Positions 1 to 8,890 of a DNA stretch of 63,221 nucleotides are shown piece by piece. Numbering within the stretch: position 1 is the first letter of the stretch; each line of letters begins with the position of its first letter. The notes under the pieces were generated by a model. It was not told the DNA's origin. It saw nothing but the letters and a program-made list of their open reading frames with translations, and ran no database searches. This stretch comes from UBA2160 sp964588665 (GTDB lineage: Bacteria; Chloroflexota; Dehalococcoidia; Lucifugimonadales; UBA1123): contig CAZPQQ010000011.1 in assembly GCA_964588665.1 (NCBI GenBank), positions 1 through 63,221 of the forward strand, in the 5' to 3' direction. A program made the position numbers and the translations under genes.

Positions 1-55
1 AGCGCAAAGCCCATTACTTCGCCTTGGACCTTCCTCACAGCGACGGTTGCTATGT

Positions 56-116
56 TGTTGGCTGTCAGCCCAAATGGGACAGATTGTTAATAGAGACTTT
101 GAGCTGACAGCCAACA
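56..116. repeat. Inverted-repeat element at left edge (possible transposon remnant)
   Basis: A perfect 14-bp inverted repeat (56-69 and 103-116, TGTTGGCTGTCAGC and its complement) flanks 33 bp. The left arm and the following bases (GTCAGC, AA, TGGGACA, ATT, then GTTAAT and AGAGACT) align with the last 50 bp of the window in the same orientation. The receiver coding sequence of the next gene begins immediately to its right and lacks its normal N-terminus. I infer a small mobile-element relic or an IS end. No transposase is visible, so the family cannot be named. Confidence 0.5.
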
Positions 117-781
117 CTTCTGACATGGCTGGACGAAACTGGATACGAAACCTGCTTCGGGACCAACGGTCTCGAAGGACTGCAAGCGCTGTATGAACAC
201 CGCCCAGACCTAGTGATCGCGGACATCATGATGCCGGAGATGGACGGCTTTGAGTTCTGCCGGCAGGTTCGGCAGGTGTCCAAAGCGCCGATAATGATCC
301 TGAGCGGCCTCGGTCAAGAGGTCGAAAAGATAAAGGGATTCGACCTGGGCGCCGACGACTACGTGGTCAAACCCGTAGGCATGGACGAATTCCTGGCCCG
401 AGCCGCGGCCTTGATTCGCAGGACCCGGTGGTCGGATTCGCTACAGGTCGACGACGACCGTTACCAGGACAGCGAAATCACGATCCAACGCGAACGCCAC
501 GAGGTGTGGGTCCGAGGCGAGCGGGTCGATCTGACACCCATTGAATTCAAGCTGCTCGGCCTGTTGACCGAGTGGGCGGGAAAGACCTGTTCCATCGACG
601 AGATCCGTAAACGAGTCTGGGAATCTCCCCACTACTCGGCGAAGTCGTCCGCTGGCACATCGCAAGCTTGCGGAACAAGATCGAGACCGACCCGAACCAG
701 TCGCCGCAGCGAATCGTGACTGTTTGGGGCGTCGGATATCGATATGAGATCCCCGACGCGTCGGAAGCCGAGGGCAGCTAG
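111..781 (+). pseudogene. OmpR-type response regulator, N-truncated and frameshifted
   Basis: Most of a receiver domain (phospho-acceptor D in IADIMMPEMDG near 219-250, and KP near 370) is followed by a winged-helix output domain of the OmpR/PhoB type. Two lesions are visible. First, the frame opens only at about 108, so beta1 and the acidic pocket of the receiver, roughly 20 residues, are missing and replaced by the inverted-repeat element. Second, the winged helix shifts frame near 636-640. The second frame continues as RWHIASLRNKIE, then VWGVGYRYE, and ends at 781. Restoring one G at the GG of 638-639 joins the frames exactly. No kinase gene is adjacent. The first lesion suggests a genuine pseudogene, while the second could be a sequencing error. 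Confidence 0.8.
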
Positions 782-915
782 GCCAACAACGGCCTCCGCC
801 ATCTCCGCCTCGGCTCATGTCAGTACGGCGCCGACACTTCAGCGACTGCTTTCGCCGTATTGACCCGACAGGAACGCAATCACCCTTGTGGTCCGGTCGC
901 GCTTCAGGTGGCCGC

Positions 916-2190
916 TCAGTTCCCCAACGCCCCATCGACCTTGTTGAGCGCGCGCGCCATCGACCTCGCGTGCTCTTCGGTCATGTTCATGTTGAAATCG
1001 AACCGCAGGCTTCGTCCCAGGATGTCCAAAGTCTGCGGGCACATGTCTTCCGAGTACTCGACGTCGCCTTTATAGCTCGGGTCGTTCCACGGGTATCCGG
1101 AGGGATGAGGCGACCGCTTGGCAAGGATCGTGTCCCAGTAACTGTATATGTGCCTGTCGGGGAAGCCGTCGTTGTAGATGGTGCCGACCCCGACTCCCTC
1201 TGCCTTGAGCGCGTGTTCGTATCCGATGGCCAGATCCTTGTCGTGAACGATGACGGAGGCCGACACGCCTGTATCGCCGTCGGGGTCGTCGACATGTTGC
1301 AGGCTGTACGACCCTGATTCGTCAAGTTCCCGGAGGAATGCCGCTTTCAGCGCTCGCTGATGAGACAGTATGTCGCCGATCTTCCCCAATTGGACGCGAG
1401 CCATCGAGGCGAGGACTTCACTAGGCCGGTAAGTTTGCCTGGGGAAGGACTCGTTTTGCCACTCCACGGACGCATCGCTCTTTGTCCACATCGGAAGTCC
1501 GGGATCCGCCGTAAAGCATGCTCGCTCATACACATCCCTGTCGTTGGTGTAGACCAGCCCGCCTTCTCCGGAGCTTATCGTTTTGTAGTAGTTCAGGCTC
1601 CAGGCGCCGGCATCGCCATACGTGCCTACTCCCTGGCCTCTGTATGAGCCGCCCACGCATTGACAGCAGTCTTCAACTACTTTGAGGCCATGCTTCTTGG
1701 CGACCGCCAGGATGTCGTCCAACCGGGCGGGCACTCCACGCATGTGCACCGGCACAACCGCCTTGGTGTATGGCGTGATCTTGGTCTCGATGAGCAGCGG
1801 GTCCAGGCCCAGAGACTCATCGATTTCCGCGATGACCGGGACGGCGCCTGTCGCGATTACCGCAGCGGCTGTCGCGATGTACGTATATCCGGGGACGATC
1901 ACCTCGTCGCCCGGTCCGACCCCGACCGCGGTGAGCGCGCAGATCAGCGCACTCGTGCCGGAGTTGACCATCAGCGCATGTTCGACGCCCAAGAATCGCG
2001 CCGCTTCGGCTTCGAACTGCGCGGCTTGGCCCCCTTGACGGTACCTGAACAGGCCCTGGCTCCGCAGCAGATCTGTGATGGCCGTGATCTCTTCTTCGTC
2101 GATGACACTGGGACCGGATACTCCCGTGGGCAATGGCTCGTCGACGACGGGGGCGCCGCCGTCGATGGCAAGCTTATCACTGTCTGCCAT
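916..2190 (-). CDS. DegT/DnrJ/EryC1/StrS family PLP aminotransferase
   Basis: This 424-residue protein has the family's fold-type I aminotransferase layout. It shows a substrate/phosphate-binding NSGTSAL at 76-82, a cofactor-contacting Asp in VVED (D174), and the Schiff-base Lys in the motif SLNYYK then GEGG (K203). Family members usually transaminate keto-sugars or keto-inositols on nucleotide sugars or free cyclitols. The C-terminal half is longer than in the sugar-nucleotide enzymes and includes a YPWND segment, closer to the cyclitol/scyllo-inosose and AHBA-type branch, but I cannot fix the substrate. It lies downstream of and co-directional with the biotin-dependent decarboxylase genes, with a 101-bp gap, so cotranscription is possible but a functional link is not obvious. 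Confidence 0.88.
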   Translation of the reverse strand: MADSDKLAIDGGAPVVDEPLPTGVSGPSVIDEEEITAITDLLRSQGLFRYRQGGQAAQFEAEAARFLGVEHALMVNSGTSALICALTAVGVGPGDEVIVPGYTYIATAAAVIATGAVPVIAEIDESLGLDPLLIETKITPYTKAVVPVHMRGVPARLDDILAVAKKHGLKVVEDCCQCVGGSYRGQGVGTYGDAGAWSLNYYKTISSGEGGLVYTNDRDVYERACFTADPGLPMWTKSDASVEWQNESFPRQTYRPSEVLASMARVQLGKIGDILSHQRALKAAFLRELDESGSYSLQHVDDPDGDTGVSASVIVHDKDLAIGYEHALKAEGVGVGTIYNDGFPDRHIYSYWDTILAKRSPHPSGYPWNDPSYKGDVEYSEDMCPQTLDILGRSLRFDFNMNMTEEHARSMARALNKVDGALGN

Positions 2191-2291
2191 AATCGACCTC
2201 GATGTTCATGGGAAAGGGTCTGTTCTCTGTCCAGTAGATGCCTGATCATTCCACGGTCGCGTTCGCCTGAAACCGTTAACGTGTGCGAGGG

Positions 2292-2777
2292 TCAGCCGAC
2301 AGCAATGATCGGAGCGCCGTCGGTCACCTGATCTCCCGTGCTTACAAAAACATCGACGACTACACCAGTCCATTCGGATCGGAGCGACTGCTGCATCTTC
2401 ATCGCCTCCAGGGTGCAGACATGGTCGCCTGCTTGGACAGCCTCTCCGGTCCGAACTGCAACGGAGAGGATGTTCCCCGGCATGGGCGCTCTGACCACGT
2501 TGCCGGTAGGCACCGCAGCGCTCTCCCTGGCGGGCGGAGCGGCTTGGGGCGCGGCGGGACGAGCCGGCGGTGGCAGCGGCGATGCTGGTCGTCGGGCAGC
2601 AGTCGGCATCGGGTTCTCCGAAGCGGCAGGTGGCACCGTCTCGACGGGAGTGGCGGCTTCAACGCTGACCTCGACGGGATACCCGTCAACGGTGGCTTGG
2701 ATGGGCCGTGCAGACAGGTCGCCCACCTCGACGGTGTACCACTTGCCATCGACTTTGACTCGCAGTTTTTCGTTCAT
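2292..2777 (-). CDS. Biotin carboxyl carrier protein of a decarboxylase/carboxylase
   Basis: This 161-residue protein carries an N-terminal beta-rich segment (1-45), a Pro/Ala-rich flexible linker (about 46-92) and a C-terminal biotinyl domain (93-161). The biotin-accepting lysine is K127 in EAMKMQ. In Na+-pumping decarboxylases the swinging biotin carries CO2 from the carboxyltransferase to the membrane beta subunit. The gene is 36 bp downstream of the beta-subunit gene, which supports that role. A carrier for acetyl- or propionyl-CoA carboxylase is the alternative, since the domain alone does not distinguish them. Confidence 0.9.
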   Translation of the reverse strand: MNEKLRVKVDGKWYTVEVGDLSARPIQATVDGYPVEVSVEAATPVETVPPAASENPMPTAARRPASPLPPPARPAAPQAAPPARESAAVPTGNVVRAPMPGNILSVAVRTGEAVQAGDHVCTLEAMKMQQSLRSEWTGVVVDVFVSTGDQVTDGAPIIAVG

Positions 2778-2813
2778 CGTGAATCCCCTAACGGTTCTTC
2801 AACGGGAATGTCG

Positions 2814-3968
2814 TCAGGAACCGACCAACGCAATGAAGACGCCTGCCACCACGGCTGACCCGATCACCCCCGCCACGTTCGGACCCATCGCATGGGGCAA
2901 CAGGAAGACGCGAGGGCCCGCCTGTTGTCCTATGTGGTGCGAGATGCGCGCCGCCATCGGAACGGCCGAAACTCCCGCCGACCCGATCAGAGGATTGATC
3001 TTGTCTCTTGAGAACAGGTTCATCAGCTTGGCAAACAACAGACCGCCCACGGTGCCGCAGGCGAAGGCGACCAAACCCAGGCCCAGAATAGCCAGCGTGT
3101 CCCAGGCGAAAACTCGCTCTGCCGACAACTGAGTTCCGACCGTCAACATCAGGAAGATCGTCGACATGTTCAACAACTCGTTGGAAGCGGCGGACGTGAG
3201 CCTGGGCACCACGCCGCTCTCGCGGAACAGGTTGCCGATCATGAACATCGAGATCAGCGGCGCCGACCGGGGTACGATCAGGATGATTACGATCATCGCG
3301 ACGGACGGGAACAGCAGCTTCTCGGTTCGCGAAACCTCGCGCGGCGCCTTCATCACGATCTCTCGCTCTGCCTTAGTCGTCAGCAGCTTCATCAGAGGCG
3401 GCTGAATGAAAGCGATCGCGGCCATGTAGGAGTAGGCGATGACTGCGGTGATGCCCAGGAGCTCGGGTGCCAAACGCGCAGAGAGGAAGATCGTCGTGGG
3501 TCCGTCGGCCCCGCCGATGATGCCTATCGCCGACGCCTCCTCAAGCGTGAACATGTCCCCGGCCAGGAGCGCGCCCCAGAACGCCAGGAATATCCCCACC
3601 TGAGCCGCTGCCCCGAGCAGCAGTGTCTTCGGATTGCCGATGATCGGCCCGAAGTCGGTCATGGCGCCAAGGCCAAGGAAGATTATCGGGGGCAGCAGGT
3701 TCCAGAACGAAAGCCCAAAGTGGAAGATGATTCCGAAGATGCCTGATTCCTGGTAGCCTGCCTCAGGAGTCGGCAGGGCCAGCAATCCAGTCATCGGTAA
3801 ATTAGCGACGATGACTCCAAGGCCAATCGGCAAGAGCTCGTACGGTTCCATGTTCTTGCTGACAGCCAGGAACACGAACACGAGCCCAACGACGATCAGA
3901 ACGACATTCAGGTAGTCGAGGTTGTATATGCCCGTGGACCGAAAGAAGTCCAGTAACTCAGTCAACAT
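2814..3968 (-). CDS. Sodium ion-translocating decarboxylase, beta subunit
   Basis: This 384-residue polytopic membrane protein has about nine or more hydrophobic helices and closely follows the OadB/GcdB/MmdB family. Characteristic stretches include FLGLGAMTDFGPIIGNP, the conserved GIIGGADGPTTIF, and a C-terminal region with PMAARISHHIGQ then LPHAMGPNVAG. The family decarboxylates carboxybiotin and couples this to Na+ export across the cytoplasmic membrane. The upstream gamma-like gene and downstream biotin carrier give a gamma-beta-carrier order. The alpha carboxyltransferase, which would define the substrate (oxaloacetate, methylmalonyl-CoA or glutaconyl-CoA), is not adjacent. Confidence 0.95.
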   Translation of the reverse strand: MLTELLDFFRSTGIYNLDYLNVVLIVVGLVFVFLAVSKNMEPYELLPIGLGVIVANLPMTGLLALPTPEAGYQESGIFGIIFHFGLSFWNLLPPIIFLGLGAMTDFGPIIGNPKTLLLGAAAQVGIFLAFWGALLAGDMFTLEEASAIGIIGGADGPTTIFLSARLAPELLGITAVIAYSYMAAIAFIQPPLMKLLTTKAEREIVMKAPREVSRTEKLLFPSVAMIVIILIVPRSAPLISMFMIGNLFRESGVVPRLTSAASNELLNMSTIFLMLTVGTQLSAERVFAWDTLAILGLGLVAFACGTVGGLLFAKLMNLFSRDKINPLIGSAGVSAVPMAARISHHIGQQAGPRVFLLPHAMGPNVAGVIGSAVVAGVFIALVGS

Positions 3969-3992
3969 TCCACCTGGTAGAAGGGTTAACGA

Positions 3993-4286
3993 TCAGCCGC
4001 TGTCGCGGGAAGCGGGCGACGGCTCGGATCTGGATTCGAGGAGTGCCGTCACGGCCAAAGCGGCGGCCAGCGCTCGGTTTCGCGACTCTGTGTCGGAAGG
4101 CCCGGCATCGGCGACAGGGACCGCTGCGGCCTCCCATCCGAAGCGCGGGGCGACCTTAGCGGTAAACAGCCTGACCAATGCGACAATGACCAGCAGAATC
4201 AGCAGGACCGCGAAGGCCGTGCCGATGCCGATGGCAGTCAATATCCAGGCTTCTTCGGCCACTGCTGGAGTTAGCAGCAAAGGCAT
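3993..4286 (-). CDS. Decarboxylase gamma-like subunit (OadG-type small membrane protein)
   Basis: This is a small protein of 97 residues with one hydrophobic helix (AWILTAIGIGTAFAVLLI) near the N-terminus followed by a charged, Ala-rich cytoplasmic tail. That is the layout of gamma subunits, which anchor the alpha subunit to the beta subunit. The start is placed at 4286 because GGAGG lies about 12 nt upstream. The frame is open further up but without a comparable ribosome site. It is 24 bp upstream of the beta-subunit gene. Sequence conservation of gamma subunits is weak, so the call depends largely on position. Confidence 0.7.
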   Translation of the reverse strand: MPLLLTPAVAEEAWILTAIGIGTAFAVLLILLVIVALVRLFTAKVAPRFGWEAAAVPVADAGPSDTESRNRALAAALAVTALLESRSEPSPASRDSG

Positions 4287-4472
4287 GATGACTCCCCACC
4301 TCCAAAATGCCGTCAGAATTGTACACCAAACCGTGCGTGGGGGGTAGGTCAAAGCGCGCGCACAACTGGTCCTGAACGGCAATCTTGAGCAGAGCGCGCG
4401 AAGCCCCGATTGACCTCTGAGCCGCTAAGGCCGGGGTGGACCGCAGTTGGCCACGTTTACCATTGGTCAGAC

Positions 4473-4502
4473 TTGAGACTGATCCTATCGAGCGGTTACA
4501 AT
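4473..4502 (+). promoter_or_regulatory. Sigma70-like promoter of the Yip1-like gene
   Basis: TTGAGA (4473-4478), an 18-bp spacer and TACAAT (4497-4502) match the -35/-10 consensus well and sit about 30 bp before the start codon at 4532. This implies a short leader. Confidence 0.55.
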
Positions 4503-4531
4503 CTGGCCCAGCCGACAATTAGGAACACAGC

Positions 4532-5077
4532 ATGTTAAACCAAGCGCTTAGAGCCGCTCTGCTCGACCCGAGCGTATTCGACGAGTTCGGTGAAGAGCCC
4601 GAGTCCATGTTCCGCTCCATGGGGGTGGTGATCGTTGCGGCTCTGGGTTTCGGGCTCGGGCTGTGGAGCGAGTTTCGAACCGGCGCCGCCTCCGGCGAGA
4701 GCACGGCGCTCCTCATGCTGGCGTTCGTTGCCGTTTCCACGATAGTGTTGGGTTGGTCGGTCTGCGCGGTGCTGGTCTGGGCAATCGGGAACAAAGGTTT
4801 TGGCAGCTCGACGGGATATCGAACAGGCCTCCGCGCGTTGGGCATCTGTTTTGCTCCGATCACCTTTTGGTTGTTCCTAAACGTGCCTATTATCGGCGCT
4901 CCGTTGGCCCTGTTGGCGCACGTTTGGACATTGCCCGCGTGTGTTGTGGCGGTGCATAAAACCCTTGAACTCGCGTGGTGGAAGGCTGGGATCGCGGTGG
5001 CGTTCGGCTGGGCTTGGGGACTGGTGGTCATTCCCCTGTTCATGGTGCTCATACCCGCCGCCGACGAGTTCGGGTGA
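4532..5077 (+). CDS. Yip1-like multispanning membrane protein
   Basis: This 181-residue protein has about five hydrophobic helices. It begins with a soluble segment (LLDPSVFDEF) and has a central RTGLRALGICFAPITFWLF region followed by VHKTLELAWWKAGIAVAFGW, which resembles bacterial Yip1-domain proteins. In that family the consensus of a conserved gly/ala-rich helix pair and a late basic-aromatic loop is typical, and the cellular role is unknown. The gene stands alone, divergent from the decarboxylase genes and convergent with tatD. Confidence 0.6.
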   Translation: MLNQALRAALLDPSVFDEFGEEPESMFRSMGVVIVAALGFGLGLWSEFRTGAASGESTALLMLAFVAVSTIVLGWSVCAVLVWAIGNKGFGSSTGYRTGLRALGICFAPITFWLFLNVPIIGAPLALLAHVWTLPACVVAVHKTLELAWWKAGIAVAFGWAWGLVVIPLFMVLIPAADEFG

Positions 5078-5080
5078 ACC

Positions 5081-5100
5081 GCGCCGGCGCTATGCGGCGC
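5081..5100. terminator. GC-rich hairpin between convergent genes
   Basis: GCGCCG (5081-5086) pairs perfectly with CGGCGC (5095-5100) across an 8-nt loop, just after the stop at 5077 and before the tatD stop at 5138. There is no following U-run, so it is only a terminator-like stem, not a canonical intrinsic terminator. Confidence 0.3.
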
Positions 5101-5137
5101 CCGAGGACGAAGTGTTGAGTCTGCCGCCGCGCGCGGC

Positions 5138-5947
5138 TCAGTCTGCCGCGGAATCGCCGTCCATGTAGCTCTGAAGCGTGTTCCATCCGGGGCCGAGCAC
5201 GTCGCGGATGTTCCGGGTGGTCGTCGCTTCGACCTCCTCGATTGACACCCCCTGAAGCCGCGCGAGGAGCTCGGCGACGTCGCGGACGTGCCTTGGCTCG
5301 GTCCAATTCTCTCGTTTCGACTTGAACGGCTGCGGCGTGGCGTCGGTCTCCAAGACGATGTTGGCCAGCGGAATCTCGACGGCCGCTTCCTGAAGATGCG
5401 GCAGCCTCTGCAGAGGACGCGCCAGTGAGACGTAGAATCCCAGATCGATGACCTTTTGTGCCGTTTCGTAGTCTCCCTGAAAGTAGTGCATTACGCCCCC
5501 GACTTCGTAAGCCTTCTCCTCACGAAGGACTCGGAACGACTCCTCGTGCGCCTCGCGACTGTGAAACACCACCGGCAGTTTGAGGTCGCGAGCCAGGCGG
5601 ATCTGCTCTCGGAAAGCATGATACTGATCCGCTCTGTCCGGCGCGCCTTCCATGAAATCGAGGCCGATCTCGCTGACGACGAGCACCTTCGGGCAACCGC
5701 TCGCCATTCCGCGCAGATCCTCGTATGTCGAATCGGTGAATGGCGCCTGAATGTCCATCGGGTGGATGCCGACTCCCGAGAACAGGCCTGAATAGACGCT
5801 CGACAGCTCGATGGATCGCCGAGACGATTCGAGTGTCGTGCCTGCTGAGATCACGGCCTGCACCCCCGCTTCTCTGGCACGCCCGAGCACTTCGCCGACT
5901 TCGGCATCGGAATACGGGTCGAGATGTGCGTGGCAGTCGACGAACAT
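5138..5947 (-). CDS. tatD: TatD family metal-dependent hydrolase/deoxyribonuclease
   Basis: At 269 residues it is of normal family length with all metal-site motifs. These are H6 and H8 in CHAH at the N-terminus, E93 in SEIGLDF, H129 in FHSRE, H154 in MHYFQG and D202 in ETDATP. TatD proteins are TIM-barrel, two-metal enzymes acting as 3'-5' exonucleases or DNases in DNA repair and turnover. The usual neighbour metG is not present here. Confidence 0.93.
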   Translation of the reverse strand: MFVDCHAHLDPYSDAEVGEVLGRAREAGVQAVISAGTTLESSRRSIELSSVYSGLFSGVGIHPMDIQAPFTDSTYEDLRGMASGCPKVLVVSEIGLDFMEGAPDRADQYHAFREQIRLARDLKLPVVFHSREAHEESFRVLREEKAYEVGGVMHYFQGDYETAQKVIDLGFYVSLARPLQRLPHLQEAAVEIPLANIVLETDATPQPFKSKRENWTEPRHVRDVAELLARLQGVSIEEVEATTTRNIRDVLGPGWNTLQSYMDGDSAAD

Positions 5948-6044
5948 GGGATCTCCTGACTAGGCGACGCGCGCGAACTCCTCGACATGAACCCGTGGCA
6001 CCCAACGCCGCCCGCGCTCGGCGAGGGTACAATAGAGCACGGCA

Positions 6045-7907
6045 ATGATTATACTACCGGACAGTCGCGGGGCCAGCCGCCGGAAGTCCCGCTTTGTTAT
6101 GGCGGCATCGACGCTACCCGAAAACCTGATCAGAACGGCGCGCCGCATGACGGCTGCCCTGCTCATAATAGCCGCGATCACGGTCGTTTCGTGTTCCGAG
6201 CCGCCGCCCACGCCCACGGCGGTCCCACCACCGACGTTCGCGCCAACCGCGACCCACACGCCAGAGCAGCCGCTGCCGACAGCCACGACCCTTCCGCCCG
6301 CCACGGCGACGGCGGTCACGCGTCCAACCTCCGTTCCAACGCAATCTCCAACGGTTCTCCCGGTGGCCGTACCGTCGCCCGCAACGACGCGCACTCCCGC
6401 GCCGGACGCGCGGCGTCGAGGCGGCATATTGAACATCGCGAGCTGGGCGAACATAGCGCATCAGGATGTGCACCTGGACGTCTCCCCCGCCCTGTCCACA
6501 TGGGGGCCTGGTCTCGCCTACTCGCGCTTGCTGAGGTTCAAGTCCGGCCCCGGCGTCGAGATGCCCAGTCTGGCAGTCGAGTGCGATCTATGCGAATCCT
6601 GGGAGATGGAGAGCCCGACCTCGTTTCTGTTCAAGCTCAGGGACGATGTGCGCTGGCAAAACGTCGATCCGGTCAACGGGCGAGCCCTAGTCGCGGAAGA
6701 TGTTGTGTTCAGCTACATACGCCAGAGGAACCCTGCCCTGCCAAACTCTCCCCTGCTTCACAACGTCGCCGAGGTTGGGGCAATCGGAGAGCTGGGTCTG
6801 CGGGTCACGGCGCGATCGCAGGACGCCGATTTCCTGACCGCGTTGGCGGACGGCCACTCGAAGATCGTCGCCAGGGAGGCGGTCGAGGCGACGGGCGATT
6901 TGCGTAGCGGGCCGACCGTCGGCACGGGCCCCTGGGTTCTGGAGCGCACCGAGAGCAACGACGCTCACGTGTTCGCGCGGAACCCTGACTACTTCGAGCC
7001 CGCGGCGCCTTTGCTCGACGGCCTGCGAATCCACATCCTGTCCGACGAACAGACCCGCAGCGCCGCGTTCTTGGTGAACGCTCTCGACGTGCACCAGATG
7101 AATCCTGAGGACTGGACCGCGTACCGGGACCGGAATCCGAACGCCTCTTCTGTCCTGATGCCGGAACCAGGAACCGGACTCGAGGTTGGCTTGAAAACCG
7201 ACCGCCCTCCGTTCGACGATCCTCGCGTCCGTAAGGCAGCGTTTCTGGCGATGGACCCCTACAAGGCGATCAGAGAGCACTGGGGCGGGTTTGCGTTCGT
7301 CTCCATGGGTTTTCAGGCGTACGAAGCCGGCTGGCTGCCGCCCGACAACGAAGCCCGGCTGCTCTTCCGCCGGCCGTCCGAGGCGCGGGAGTTGCTTCGC
7401 GAAGCCGGCGTCACGGCGCCAATCCCCATCACGATCAAGGTCGGCGACTTCGGAGAAGCCTTCCTCGCTCACGCCCACAGCATCTCAGTGGAAATTCAGA
7501 CGGTAGGATTCGACGCCGAGGTGAAGATCGTGAACCGCCGAGAATTCGGGGAGGCGGTCTGGCTCGGCGGAGACTACGAGATGTTCGTCGGTCCTCCCGC
7601 TCCGATCTCCTCGCCCAACGGATACCTGCTGCCGGTCCTGCACAGCGACGGCATATGGAACACGACCGGCCACGAGGACGCGAAGTTGGACGCCCTCCTC
7701 GAAGCTCAGGCGGTGACGCTGGACCCAACGGTTCGGTCAGAGCTCATCGGTCGAATACGAGACCGGGTGTTCGAACAGGCCTACCGCTTCATGCCGGCGG
7801 CCAGGATCGCGATCTGGGCAATTCAACCTAACGTGCAAGGATTCCAGCCAAACTTCGCCGGAGGCGACTACCACCATTGGGCGCGGGTTTGGCTGGACGG
7901 GTCCTAA
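6045..7907 (+). CDS. ABC transporter solute-binding lipoprotein, family 5
   Basis: The N-terminus has a basic stretch (IRTARR), a hydrophobic core (LLIIAAITVV) and a lipobox VVSC with the lipidated Cys at residue 50 of the longest frame. A Pro/Thr-rich tether of about 70 residues follows, then a large binding domain with the family-5 signature region (YSRLLRFKSG, LRDDVRWQN and DVVFSY). Family-5 proteins capture peptides, nickel or oligosaccharides for an ABC permease. No permease or ATPase gene is adjacent, so the system is split or this is an orphan receptor. The start at 6045 is the longest choice, and 6099 and 6147 are also in frame and would still give a complete signal peptide. Confidence 0.88.
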   Translation: MIILPDSRGASRRKSRFVMAASTLPENLIRTARRMTAALLIIAAITVVSCSEPPPTPTAVPPPTFAPTATHTPEQPLPTATTLPPATATAVTRPTSVPTQSPTVLPVAVPSPATTRTPAPDARRRGGILNIASWANIAHQDVHLDVSPALSTWGPGLAYSRLLRFKSGPGVEMPSLAVECDLCESWEMESPTSFLFKLRDDVRWQNVDPVNGRALVAEDVVFSYIRQRNPALPNSPLLHNVAEVGAIGELGLRVTARSQDADFLTALADGHSKIVAREAVEATGDLRSGPTVGTGPWVLERTESNDAHVFARNPDYFEPAAPLLDGLRIHILSDEQTRSAAFLVNALDVHQMNPEDWTAYRDRNPNASSVLMPEPGTGLEVGLKTDRPPFDDPRVRKAAFLAMDPYKAIREHWGGFAFVSMGFQAYEAGWLPPDNEARLLFRRPSEARELLREAGVTAPIPITIKVGDFGEAFLAHAHSISVEIQTVGFDAEVKIVNRREFGEAVWLGGDYEMFVGPPAPISSPNGYLLPVLHSDGIWNTTGHEDAKLDALLEAQAVTLDPTVRSELIGRIRDRVFEQAYRFMPAARIAIWAIQPNVQGFQPNFAGGDYHHWARVWLDGS

Positions 7908-7986
7908 TGCCGAACGTGCGGGACTCGAATCAAGGTGAAAGCCAGCCCGCCGACACATCGAACGACGGTCGAAAGGAAATGTGAAG

Positions 7987-8406
7987 ATGCCGATGACGCC
8001 GGAGCATATCGAAGAGTTTCTGACGCAGACCCAGGTAGCCGTAATCTGCACGGTGGACGCCGAGGGCAACCCTCGTTCCGCGCCTATCTGGTACCAGTGG
8101 GAGGACGGCGCGGCCTACTTGTTCACTGGCCGCGGAACGCTTAAGTGGCGCAACATCCTGCGACACCCGTACGCGTCGCTGTGCCTCGACAAGCGCGAGT
8201 TGCCGTACGAGTCCATGATGATCGACGGGCCAGTAGAAGAAGTGGACCGGCCGCTGTACGACCTGATCCTGGGGATGGCAGTCCGGTACTACGGTGAGGA
8301 AGAAGGGCGTGCATTCGCCGAGAATTACCGCGGCGAACAGGCACGCGTCGTTGCCTTCAAGATCGTCCCGAAGCGGATCGTCTCGGCTGCCGAGGAGGAC
8401 GAATAA
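7987..8406 (+). CDS. PPOX-class (pyridoxamine-phosphate-oxidase fold) flavin/F420 enzyme
   Basis: This 139-residue split-barrel protein shows the start IEEFLTQTQVAVICTVDAEGNPRSAPIW. It then has FTGRGTLKWRNI and a late SMMIDGPVEEV, the layout of small PPOX proteins that bind FMN or F420. These act as reductases, oxidases or stress-related flavoproteins, and the exact substrate cannot be read. I prefer ATG at 7987 over GTG at 7981 because the AAGGA at 7973-7977 is then 9 nt upstream instead of 3. It is convergent with the SUF-operon tail gene. Confidence 0.8.
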   Translation: MPMTPEHIEEFLTQTQVAVICTVDAEGNPRSAPIWYQWEDGAAYLFTGRGTLKWRNILRHPYASLCLDKRELPYESMMIDGPVEEVDRPLYDLILGMAVRYYGEEEGRAFAENYRGEQARVVAFKIVPKRIVSAAEEDE

Positions 8407-8425
8407 AACTACATCCGGCCCGGCG

Positions 8426-8890
8426 TCATGAGTCCGGTGGATCCTGATTTGGCTCCACCGGGGCGCCGATGAGCAGCCACTTCATCCGGGGGATTCCGGT
8501 AAGCGCCGCGGCGGCCACAATGCCGGTGGCGGCGACTGCGATCCCTCCTGGCCAACGTACCCACATGGCGCCGACAGCAATGCCGTACAACGCAAGTTCG
8601 ATCAGCAGGCGGAGGGGGCCAGGCGTTGCGACGACGATCAGCTTCTTGTCTCCCGGCGTCGAGAAGACCGACGGGACGCCTATGACGATGACCACGGCCG
8701 GGACTACGAGCCATACGGACAGGCTCGCGACGGCCCACGGACCGGCGACCCAAGCGATATTCTCCGCGACAAAACGCAGAGTCGAGGACAGCGGTGTGTC
8801 GATCGGGTGATCGTCTACGACATTGCGGTTTAGGATCGGCTGGCCATCTACTTGCGGCTTTCGGCGATGCCGTCCTCGAGCGTGGCCCAA
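8426..8890 (-). CDS. YrdB-like (DUF2568) small membrane protein
   Basis: The recognisable part has about four hydrophobic helices. It begins TLRFVAENIAWVAG, followed by PSVFSTPGDKK and GPLRLLIELALYGIAVGAMW, the pattern of YrdB family proteins. Function is unknown. No ATG, GTG or TTG lies between the sufU1 stop (8848) and the first helix, so translation probably begins at TTG 8890 or further up inside sufU1. The start is uncertain. It is the last gene of the SUF operon by position. Confidence 0.55.
   Translation of the reverse strand: MGHARGRHRRKPQVDGQPILNRNVVDDHPIDTPLSSTLRFVAENIAWVAGPWAVASLSVWLVVPAVVIVIGVPSVFSTPGDKKLIVVATPGPLRLLIELALYGIAVGAMWVRWPGGIAVAATGIVAAAALTGIPRMKWLLIGAPVEPNQDPPDS

Noticed and set aside
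4300..4330. Promoter with TACAAT upstream of the gamma-subunit gene on the minus strand
   Set aside because: A TACAAT is present, but no -35 lies at the right distance (the nearest TTGACC is 23 bp away). Evidence is too weak to list.
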